Positions 16,837 to 24,299 of a DNA stretch of 64,000 bases are shown here, piece after piece. The notes beneath the pieces are model-generated. The model was not told where the DNA came from and made no database searches. It worked only from the letters and a program-made list of their open reading frames with translations. How positions within the stretch are numbered: position 1 is the stretch's first letter; each line of letters opens with the position of its first letter. The translations under genes were made by a program, and so were the position numbers. Origin of the DNA: Taishania sp045629585 (GTDB lineage Bacteria > Bacteroidota > Bacteroidia > Flavobacteriales_D > Crocinitomicaceae); contig JAZQRM010000001.1 in NCBI GenBank assembly GCA_045629585.1, positions 1 through 64,000 on the forward strand, in the 5' to 3' direction.

Positions 16837-18201
16837 ATGGCAAAAGTAAAATCAGCATTTTTCTGTCAAAATTGTGGGCACGAAACCCCGAAATGGTTGG
16901 GTAAATGTCCTTCATGTGGCAATTGGAACACCTTTGTAGAGGAGTTGGTAGAGAAAAATTTACCAGGAAACGTTGTTGCATTTTCTAAATCAGGAAGAAC
17001 ATCAAAACCTACTGCAATTAATGAAATTCAAAGTGTAGAACAACCTCGTTTTTTTCTTGCAGACAATGAATTGAATCGCGTTCTAGGAGGTGGTGTTGTA
17101 TTGGGTTCTTTGGTTTTATTTGGTGGTGAACCAGGTATTGGAAAATCTACTTTGATGTTACAAGTAGCTGTTGGAAATAATAAATTGAAAGTATTGTATG
17201 TTTCTGGTGAGGAAAGTGAGCAGCAGATTAAAATGCGTGCCGAACGAATTGGAGTTCAAAATCCAGCTACTTTTATTTTATCAGAAACAAATATTCAAAA
17301 TATATTTAATCAAGCGGAAGCCATTCAACCTGAATTGGTGGTGATTGACTCTATTCAGACTTTGTATAGTTCTGACATTGAAAGTTCGCCTGGCTCGATT
17401 TCGCAAGTACGTGAATGTACCGCACAATTGTTGCGTTATGCAAAAACGAGTAATGTCCCGGTGTTTCTGATTGGTCACATCACAAAAGAAGGTTCGCTCG
17501 CAGGACCAAAAGTGTTGGAGCACATGGTAGATACTGTTTTGCAATTTGAAGGCGATCGAAATCATGTTTATCGTTTATTACGAGGTATTAAGAACCGTTT
17601 TGGTAGTACCAATGAATTGGGAATATATGAAATGATCGGGTCGGGACTTCGTCAAGTAGAAAACCCTTCTGATATTTTGATTACCAATGCTGATAATACA
17701 CTGTCTGGTATCGCTATTGGAGCTACAATGGAGGGGATGCGCCCGATGTTGATTGAAGTGCAAGCGTTGGTAAGTACCGCTGCCTACGGGACACCACAAC
17801 GATCTTCTACGGGATTTGATGCCAAACGTTTAAATATGCTTTTGGCAGTGATGGAAAAACGTTGTGGTTTTAAATTGGGAGCTAAAGATGTCTTTTTAAA
17901 TATAGCTGGAGGAATTAAAGTCGACGATCCCGCATTGGATTTGGCTGTTGTTGCCGCAGTACTCTCTTCTAATGCGGATCTGCCGATTCACAATAAAACG
18001 TGTTTAGCTGCTGAGGTCGGACTTTCGGGAGAAGTTCGCCCAGTAAATAGAGTGGAACAACGTATATATGAAGCCGAAAAAATTGGATTTGAAAAAATCA
18101 TTGTCTCAAAATATTCCAAAGGAATTGACCCGAAGAATTTTAAAATAGAGATTCTTTTCTGTGGAAAAATGGAAGAAGTCGTTCGTGCTTTGTTTGCCTA
18201 A
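16837..18201 (+). CDS. radA: DNA repair protein RadA
   Basis: The 454-residue product assists processing of recombination intermediates as a RecA-like branch-migration motor. It has all standard parts: a zinc finger with C10, C13, C24 and C27 (FFCQNCG, KCPSCG); a RecA-type ATPase with GGEPGIGKST near residue 97 and VVIDSIQT; the RadA-specific KNRFGSTNELG motif; and a Lon-protease-like C-terminal domain with NIAGGIKVDDPALDLAV and GLSGEVRPVNRVEQR. Length is normal. A near-consensus -7 element (TATCTTCG at 16825-16832) ends just 4 nt before the ATG, so if it is used the mRNA would be leaderless. cysS follows 97 bp later behind its own promoter. Confidence 0.97.
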   Translation: MAKVKSAFFCQNCGHETPKWLGKCPSCGNWNTFVEELVEKNLPGNVVAFSKSGRTSKPTAINEIQSVEQPRFFLADNELNRVLGGGVVLGSLVLFGGEPGIGKSTLMLQVAVGNNKLKVLYVSGEESEQQIKMRAERIGVQNPATFILSETNIQNIFNQAEAIQPELVVIDSIQTLYSSDIESSPGSISQVRECTAQLLRYAKTSNVPVFLIGHITKEGSLAGPKVLEHMVDTVLQFEGDRNHVYRLLRGIKNRFGSTNELGIYEMIGSGLRQVENPSDILITNADNTLSGIAIGATMEGMRPMLIEVQALVSTAAYGTPQRSSTGFDAKRLNMLLAVMEKRCGFKLGAKDVFLNIAGGIKVDDPALDLAVVAAVLSSNADLPIHNKTCLAAEVGLSGEVRPVNRVEQRIYEAEKIGFEKIIVSKYSKGIDPKNFKIEILFCGKMEEVVRALFA

Positions 18202-18269
18202 ATACTAAAATAAATTAATTCGATTAGAAAGTTCCTTCCTGTAAGCAATCGGTTTAAACGGGCATATTG

Positions 18270-18277
18270 TATATTTG
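18270..18277 (+). promoter_or_regulatory. Candidate -7 promoter element of cysS
   Basis: TATATTTG matches TAnnTTTG exactly and lies 21 nt before the cysS ATG. No TTG at the 19-bp position. Confidence 0.55.
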
Positions 18278-18298
18278 TAGGGAATATAAAAAGTTGCA

Positions 18299-19759
18299 AT
18301 GCAAAACGATTTACAGCTATATAACAGTCTTTCTGGAAAGAAGGAAAAATTTGAACCGATTAACGCAAACAAAGTTGGGATGTATGTGTGTGGGCCAACA
18401 CTTTATAGTGAACCTCACATGGGAAACATGCGTACGTTTATCAATTTTGATTTGATTTATCGTTATTTGTTGAAATTAGGATATGATGTCAAGTATGTTC
18501 GTAACATTACGGATGCTGGGCATATTACCAATTCTGCAGGTCAAGATGTTGATAGTATTGGCGTAGCAGCACGCTCGGAACAAGTTCAATCATTGGAGAT
18601 TGTTTATAAGTTCAATGTGAAATTTCAAAAGTTGCAACGCGAATACAATATGTTGCCTCCAAATATTGAGCCTACAGCAACACAACATATTCAAGAACAA
18701 ATTGAAATTATCGAGCAAATTATCGAAAATGGATTTGCTTATGTGGTAAATGGATCCGTTTATTTCGACGTTCGAAAATATTCAGAAACGTATAATTACG
18801 GAATTTTATCGGGACGTAAAATTGATGAACTAGCGGAAGAAACACGTGAGTTAAATGCGCAAGAAGAAAAACGTTTCTTTGCTGATTTTGCTCTGTGGAA
18901 AAAAGCAAACCCTAATGATATGCAGATTTGGCGTTCACCTTGGGGAGACGGAAATCCGGGATGGCATATTGAATGTACAGCCATGTCGACAAAATATTTA
19001 GGAAAACATTTTGATATTCACGGTGGTGGGATGGATTTGAAATTCCCGCATCATGAGGATGAAATTGCTCAAAGTTGTGGTTCGTTTGGTTGTAATCCAG
19101 CTAAATATTGGATGCACGCTAACATGCTAAATGTGAATGGTCAAAAGATGAGTAAATCGTTTGGTAATTATTTTTTACCAATGGATATCATAGAAGGAAC
19201 GACAGGGATATTTGAAAAACCTTTTTCGGCGAATGTCGTTCGTTTTTGTATGATGCAAGCGCATTATCGTTCTAATATTGACCTATCAAATGATGCTTTG
19301 TTGGCAGGTGAGAAAGGGTATAATCGTTTAGTTGAAGCTATTAAGACATTATCAAAAATACCAGCGAGTGATGTTTCTTCTTTTGATGTGCAAGAAATAG
19401 TAAAAGGGTTTTATTCAGCAATGAATGATGATTTCAATGCACCCATTTTAGTAGCTAATCTTTTTGAAGCTGTCAAATTGATTAATACGGTGAAAGATGG
19501 TAATGCTTCTATTTCTAAATCAGATGCAGCATTGTTACTTTCTGAAATGGAAAGTTTCGTCTTTGATGTGATTGGTTTAAAAAGTGATTTGAATGAAGCT
19601 GGAACAGATCGTTTATCTCCTGTGATGGACTTGGTTTTGGAATTGAGAGCTCAAGCTCGTGAAAATAAGGATTGGGCTACTTCTGATAAGATTCGAGATA
19701 TGTTGGCAACAGCTGGTATTGTAATTAAAGATTCGAAAGAAGGTTCGACTTGGAATTAA
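18299..19759 (+). CDS. cysS: Cysteine--tRNA ligase
   Basis: The 486-residue product charges tRNA-Cys. It shows the class I HIGH equivalent PHMGN (39-43), the zinc/cysteine-binding C31 in MYVCGPT, the CysRS-specific WHIECTAMS and DIHGGGMDLKFPHHEDE, and KMSKSFGN near residue 283. The C-terminal DALR-like domain and a short anticodon domain end at SKEGSTWN. A second, shifted open frame overlaps the start but has no similarity to anything. The gene has its own -7 element 21 nt upstream and shares a strong terminator with the convergent adhesin operon. Confidence 0.97.
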   Translation: MQNDLQLYNSLSGKKEKFEPINANKVGMYVCGPTLYSEPHMGNMRTFINFDLIYRYLLKLGYDVKYVRNITDAGHITNSAGQDVDSIGVAARSEQVQSLEIVYKFNVKFQKLQREYNMLPPNIEPTATQHIQEQIEIIEQIIENGFAYVVNGSVYFDVRKYSETYNYGILSGRKIDELAEETRELNAQEEKRFFADFALWKKANPNDMQIWRSPWGDGNPGWHIECTAMSTKYLGKHFDIHGGGMDLKFPHHEDEIAQSCGSFGCNPAKYWMHANMLNVNGQKMSKSFGNYFLPMDIIEGTTGIFEKPFSANVVRFCMMQAHYRSNIDLSNDALLAGEKGYNRLVEAIKTLSKIPASDVSSFDVQEIVKGFYSAMNDDFNAPILVANLFEAVKLINTVKDGNASISKSDAALLLSEMESFVFDVIGLKSDLNEAGTDRLSPVMDLVLELRAQARENKDWATSDKIRDMLATAGIVIKDSKEGSTWN

Positions 19760-19780
19760 TTCAAACTAGCAGATAAAATG

Positions 19781-19814
19781 AAAGGGGCAGTCTATCAAAA
19801 CTGCCCCTTTTTTA
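19781..19814. terminator. Bidirectional terminator between cysS and the adhesin operon
   Basis: A perfect 10-bp stem (19781-19790 with 19801-19810) encloses a 10-nt loop, with A- and T-rich flanks. The adhesin stop codon (19812-19814) overlaps its edge. Confidence 0.9.
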
Positions 19815-22379
19815 TTTGAGTACTGTTACTGATCCAGAAAGTGTTTTTCGTTCATCGTTTACTTTTCGTTTAAAGTCAAGGGTCCATGTGTAAACACCTG
19901 ATTGCACAAGCGTACCGTTATAGTTTCCATTCCATCCCACAGAATGATCATGTGATTCCCATATCATTTCACCCCATCGATTGAAGATGTAAAAGTTAAA
20001 TGATTGATCATCAAAATCACCTGAAATAATTGCTTTAAAATCGTTGTTTTTTGAATCTCCGTCTGGCGTAAAAGCATTTGGTATAAAAAGCAATACATCC
20101 TCGTGGTATTCAAGGAAATAGCTAGTTGTATCAAAGCAACGATTATTATTATTTGCTACAATAGTAAACCATTGTCCAGTATTATGTATTGAAAAGTCAT
20201 AAGCTATTTGTTCTCTTTGATTTGTGAATCCACCAGGTAATATCCAATGATGACCTGTGTTGTTTATACTGGTGCTAGTTAGAGATACAATAGGATTATC
20301 AAATGACATTAGATAGGGTGGCGTAGCATTTATTCCTGCAGTAGGTGTGATTAATCCACAGATGTAATTCGGAATGCTTGTAGTGGAAATACATCCATTT
20401 AACCTATTTAATACTGTTAACTCGATAGTTGCACAATTGTCATTGGCTATATCAACTGCTACTGTTGGACCAGTGGTTGGGTGTAATGACCCATTAATCA
20501 ACCAAGAGTATATGTAGTTATTATTTTGAGCTTGCGCGTTTAAGGTTGAGGTAAATGGAGTGCATTCTTCTAGAATATCGGCATTGAAAAAGGATACAGG
20601 GTTGATGAAGTCCGATGTTACGAATACTTGATGTGTTGCTGTACATCCTGTTTCTGGATGTGTTACTTCTGCCTGGAAGTTACCAGCATCGACAATGGTT
20701 ATCGTTCGTTGATTAGCGGTAAATGTATTCGGACCAGTCCAATTAATTGTTGAATTGGCCGGTGTTAGAGTGAGTGTTACCGAGATGTTTGGTTGACCAC
20801 AATTTAACGATGTTGTTTGTGGACCTACTATTATAGGTGTTGTTAAATCATTAATGACTGTCGCGGTTCTTGTTGTTAAACAACCATTAATTGGATTTGT
20901 TGCAGTTACGGTATATGGTCCGATAGATCCTGCGGTTACCTGTGAATTGTTATCTGCTCCAATAATATTTGGACCTGTCCAGTTGTAGTTGTATACTTGT
21001 GCGGGATTGAGTGCTTGTATGGTTGATTGCGTGTTGATACAAGTTATAGTTTCTGGATTGTTTATGTTGAAAATTGGTGATACGGTATCTGAAATCGTTA
21101 TTTGTGTCATTGTAAGTTGACAGCCAAATTCAGATGTTAATTCCGCTGAATAGGTACCTGGATCAGTGACGTTAATCGTGTTTCCATTTCCTATTGTTTG
21201 TCCTTGATTGGACCATGTTATGGTTGCTGTATTTGTGGTTGTTATTGTTAACGGAATCGTAGTACGTGTGCAGGTAATGGTTTGTGGTGCTGCTATAATC
21301 CCTGCGGGTGTGGGATTGACTGTTATGTTTACAATTGTTGTGCATGCACCTACTTCTGTTTGTCCTGTACCGATGTATTGATATGCTCCAGGTGTTGTTG
21401 GAGGAGTTATATTATTTACAAGTGCACCTGTTGCTGTAAATCCAGCTGGTCCAGTCCAACTGATTGTTCCTACTTCAGTCATTATAGCTTCAATAGAAAA
21501 GGGTGAACTACTTTCTTGGCAGAAAGTAGTTTGTGATGCTGTTGAAGTGATGGAGCATCCACAATTTTCCACGGTTACAGTAATTTCACCTTGTCCTTGT
21601 TCTAGACAGTTAGGGTTTCCTTGTGCGGATTGTGTGCTATAGGTAAATGTTCCAGCAGTTGGGGGGGTAATCGTAATATTTGGTCCAATCGTGTTGGCTG
21701 CTATTCCATTACCTTCTATCCAGTTGTACACTCCGTTTCCTCCTGTTGCTGTTAAAGTTATTTGTTCACCAAGACAGATTGTTGTTGCTGATGAAGCGAT
21801 GGTAGGTGGTACTAATATATTGCTACTGGTATTTGTGGTGATTGCATAGTTACAAACGTCACCATTATATCCATCGACCATGATGTAGTAATCTTGTCCA
21901 GCTGTTAATCCATTAATTGTTACAATTTGGCTTGTTGTTGGTACTAATCCTGGACTCCACGATAATTGGTTGACGACGGTTCCTGCACAGTCATTTGCCG
22001 TAAAGACCATAAACTGTATTCCTTGATTTATTGTACAGCTATAAACCCACAAGTTAAATGAAACGGTTGCTGCACCTGCTGTGAAGGTGATAAAAGAATT
22101 GTTCTCTATTGATCCTACGAAAGTTTCCTCTAGTTGTGTCCAATAGTCAGCGGTATAGTTTGGTGATGTATTGCCACAATATCCATTAAGATCACAGATG
22201 TATGAACTTTGTTGACAGGTATTTCCAGCAGGTTGTGAGCCTACACAATTTGGAGGCGGTGTTGATGGACCATTCACCACTGTTCCATTTCCTGTTACTG
22301 GGTCTGGATCAATATCAATTATAGCATAGGTCGATTGCATGCATATGAATGCAAAAAGTAGAAGTATGTAATTTTTCAT
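19812..22379 (-). CDS. Large secreted adhesin-like protein with gliding motility-associated C-terminal domain
   Basis: The 855-residue product has a signal peptide (MKNYILLLFAFICMQSTYA) and a mature chain made mainly of divergent Ig/PKD-like repeats. At least three in the middle (about residues 360-590) share a TITC or LNC start, an NWTGPN-like centre and a G-x-Y/F-x-x-x-V-T strand. The last 95 residues match the gliding motility-associated (type B) T9SS domain: FIPNAFTPDGDSKNNDF, FNRWGEMIWES, GWNGNYNG and GVYTW. It is therefore probably exported by T9SS and acts at the cell surface in adhesion, gliding or matrix. It is the last gene of a minus-strand unit after lnt and a small secreted protein; its start overlaps the preceding stop by 4 bp. 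Confidence 0.88.
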   Translation of the reverse strand: MKNYILLLFAFICMQSTYAIIDIDPDPVTGNGTVVNGPSTPPPNCVGSQPAGNTCQQSSYICDLNGYCGNTSPNYTADYWTQLEETFVGSIENNSFITFTAGAATVSFNLWVYSCTINQGIQFMVFTANDCAGTVVNQLSWSPGLVPTTSQIVTINGLTAGQDYYIMVDGYNGDVCNYAITTNTSSNILVPPTIASSATTICLGEQITLTATGGNGVYNWIEGNGIAANTIGPNITITPPTAGTFTYSTQSAQGNPNCLEQGQGEITVTVENCGCSITSTASQTTFCQESSSPFSIEAIMTEVGTISWTGPAGFTATGALVNNITPPTTPGAYQYIGTGQTEVGACTTIVNITVNPTPAGIIAAPQTITCTRTTIPLTITTTNTATITWSNQGQTIGNGNTINVTDPGTYSAELTSEFGCQLTMTQITISDTVSPIFNINNPETITCINTQSTIQALNPAQVYNYNWTGPNIIGADNNSQVTAGSIGPYTVTATNPINGCLTTRTATVINDLTTPIIVGPQTTSLNCGQPNISVTLTLTPANSTINWTGPNTFTANQRTITIVDAGNFQAEVTHPETGCTATHQVFVTSDFINPVSFFNADILEECTPFTSTLNAQAQNNNYIYSWLINGSLHPTTGPTVAVDIANDNCATIELTVLNRLNGCISTTSIPNYICGLITPTAGINATPPYLMSFDNPIVSLTSTSINNTGHHWILPGGFTNQREQIAYDFSIHNTGQWFTIVANNNNRCFDTTSYFLEYHEDVLLFIPNAFTPDGDSKNNDFKAIISGDFDDQSFNFYIFNRWGEMIWESHDHSVGWNGNYNGTLVQSGVYTWTLDFKRKVNDERKTLSGSVTVLK

Positions 22380-22750
22380 AGTCGTTTTACATCAATGTTT
22401 TTATTCACGTTTTTATGCGCTATAGATACTTGAATATGATCATTCAATTCAATGAAATTGATTGTATATCTAAATTTCAGCATTTCATTACTGGGTAACT
22501 GCCCTCTATATAGTATACATTTTAATATCATTGAAGAATCTTCGTTTACTTCCATTGGTTCGTAGCGAAATAGAACCACTCCATCTACTTGTAAAGAAAT
22601 GCTATTTTCATCCACTATTAAAAAGCTAAATTGATTATATGGAGAGTCACTGGAGGGTCGAATCTGGTAAGTACCCTGTAAACGTTCTCCTATTTGTGCA
22701 TTTAGTACATTGGATATTGCTAGTAGCAGCAGTATTAGTATTTTTTTCAT
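22376..22750 (-). CDS. Small secreted protein coupled to a large adhesin
   Basis: The 124-residue product has a signal peptide (MKKILILLLLAISNVLNAQ). The mature part of about 105 residues is beta-rich (RLQGTYQIRP, FSFLIVDENSISLQVDG) and shows no catalytic motif; I do not recognise a family. Its stop overlaps the start of the 855-residue adhesin, and its start is 1 bp from the lnt stop, so the three are tightly coupled. It occupies the same position relative to a large T9SS protein as the 4321-4713 gene, but shares only size and export signal with it. A role in folding, anchoring or maturation of the adhesin is inference from context. Confidence 0.65.
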   Translation of the reverse strand: MKKILILLLLAISNVLNAQIGERLQGTYQIRPSSDSPYNQFSFLIVDENSISLQVDGVVLFRYEPMEVNEDSSMILKCILYRGQLPSNEMLKFRYTINFIELNDHIQVSIAHKNVNKNIDVKRL

Positions 22751-22751
22751 C

Positions 22752-24170
22752 TTATATTTTTATTAACTGTGAGGTTTCTTCATCTAGAGTTATAATCGTT
22801 TCTCCCTTATTATTTAAAACTATGCTTGTGCCAAAATTGCTACTCTTAACAATTGTGGTATTTTGAGCTAGAGCAATCGCTTTTAAAAATTCATTGAATT
22901 GTTTGTGAGCTGTTGGGTTTTTTGTCCAAGATTCACTACTGACAACAACCAAGAATTCATCGTTTTCAATGGTAGTTGCGTTTGCGGGGTTAAGTGCTTC
23001 GTAGCAGATTAGTGTTTTATGTTTTCCGAAATGAGGCTGAGAGGAGGGAAGGGGAGATATTTTTGTTTTGTACCCAATGTTATTTATGTATTTAGCTAAT
23101 TTGTAGGTTAATTTCGGGTAGGGAATGGCTTCTTGAAAAGGAACAAATTCTTCTTTTCCTTGAATGTAGATTCCTGTGTCGTGTAATTGCAAGGAGACGT
23201 TGTGTGTTGTGAAATAATAACCGTCTTTTTCTTGATAGCTAGGTTCTATACTCGGGGTATGAATTTGTTTGTACATAAGTCCTCCAATTAATAGAGAATT
23301 AATGTTGTTGTTCTGTCTCCATTCATTTAATCGTTGAATAAAAGGCTCATTGTATTCATTGTCAATCCATCCTAGTTGATTGCTTAGTCCTTCCGGAAAA
23401 ATTGCTATATCAATTCTATCTTTAGTATAAGGTAATTGATTTTGAGCTGTTATATATTCTAAAAGTGCATTGTCATTTGTTGTAAATTTTGGGTCTGTTA
23501 GTCGGATTCTTGTGTTGGTGACCAATACATTTGTTTGATAATTTTTTATTTCTTTAGTATAGTAAATTCCGATTGACACGATAGGTGGTAGTATGATGAT
23601 TGCACTTGCTAGAAGTGTCTTTTTTATACTTAATTCTTTTTTTGAGATTAATAGAAAGATAGCCGCATTGGCTAATAATATCCATATAGTACCACCATGT
23701 ACTCCTGTAAATATATAATATTGAGTAAATATCGGATATTGTGAAACCCAAGGGGCAAATGTTACAAATGGTGAGGTAAAAGCAAAATTATTTACTATCA
23801 CTTCATAAAGAACTACACTGCCAATAAATGCAAGAATTCGCCAAAAGCTTGATGAAATGAATAGTATGGGCGCAGTACACAATAGAAATGTAAGTACACA
23901 TGCAATGAGGCATAAAATGTAGGAAGCAATACTTATTTCAATTAGCCAATAGAAGCTTATAGCTGTCCATATTGTTAAGACGGTAGAGACATTTAAGGTA
24001 AGTAAACCTATTTGATTCCATTTTTTTAAGGGAATGATTTGAGTGATAAGCATTAAAGTAGGGACAAAAGCAACCAGAAACAGGTAAACTTGTCCAAATG
24101 GAGGTATGGACAAGGCGATAAGAATACCTGATATGATGCCTCCAAAGATGGAGAGACGTAGTAGAGTCAT
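22752..24170 (-). CDS. lnt: Apolipoprotein N-acyltransferase-like protein
   Basis: The 472-residue product combines an N-terminal membrane region of about six to seven hydrophobic segments (residues 5-205) with a nitrilase-type domain facing the periplasm. The catalytic triad of the family is present in order: E260 in FPEG, K339 in IQGKEEFVPF and C389 in LICYEA. Lnt adds the third acyl chain to lipoproteins. FPEG in place of the usual WPE and the low overall similarity leave a small chance of a related acyltransferase. It heads a unit with the two surface-protein genes, although Lnt itself is a general housekeeping enzyme. polA is transcribed divergently. Confidence 0.85.
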   Translation of the reverse strand: MTLLRLSIFGGIISGILIALSIPPFGQVYLFLVAFVPTLMLITQIIPLKKWNQIGLLTLNVSTVLTIWTAISFYWLIEISIASYILCLIACVLTFLLCTAPILFISSSFWRILAFIGSVVLYEVIVNNFAFTSPFVTFAPWVSQYPIFTQYYIFTGVHGGTIWILLANAAIFLLISKKELSIKKTLLASAIIILPPIVSIGIYYTKEIKNYQTNVLVTNTRIRLTDPKFTTNDNALLEYITAQNQLPYTKDRIDIAIFPEGLSNQLGWIDNEYNEPFIQRLNEWRQNNNINSLLIGGLMYKQIHTPSIEPSYQEKDGYYFTTHNVSLQLHDTGIYIQGKEEFVPFQEAIPYPKLTYKLAKYINNIGYKTKISPLPSSQPHFGKHKTLICYEALNPANATTIENDEFLVVVSSESWTKNPTAHKQFNEFLKAIALAQNTTIVKSSNFGTSIVLNNKGETIITLDEETSQLIKI

Positions 24171-24267
24171 TTTTAAAGTTAATGAGTCAGAGCTATAATA
24201 TAAATTAAAATAAATAATTAAATAGTATGAATGAATATTCTATGCTGTTCATCGTATTTTATTTCGA

Positions 24268-24275
24268 TACATTTG
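24268..24275 (+). promoter_or_regulatory. Candidate -7 promoter element of polA
   Basis: TACATTTG matches TAnnTTTG and lies 24 nt before the ATG at 24300. Confidence 0.55.
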
Positions 24276-24299
24276 TATAAATAGATTTAATTGCACCTC

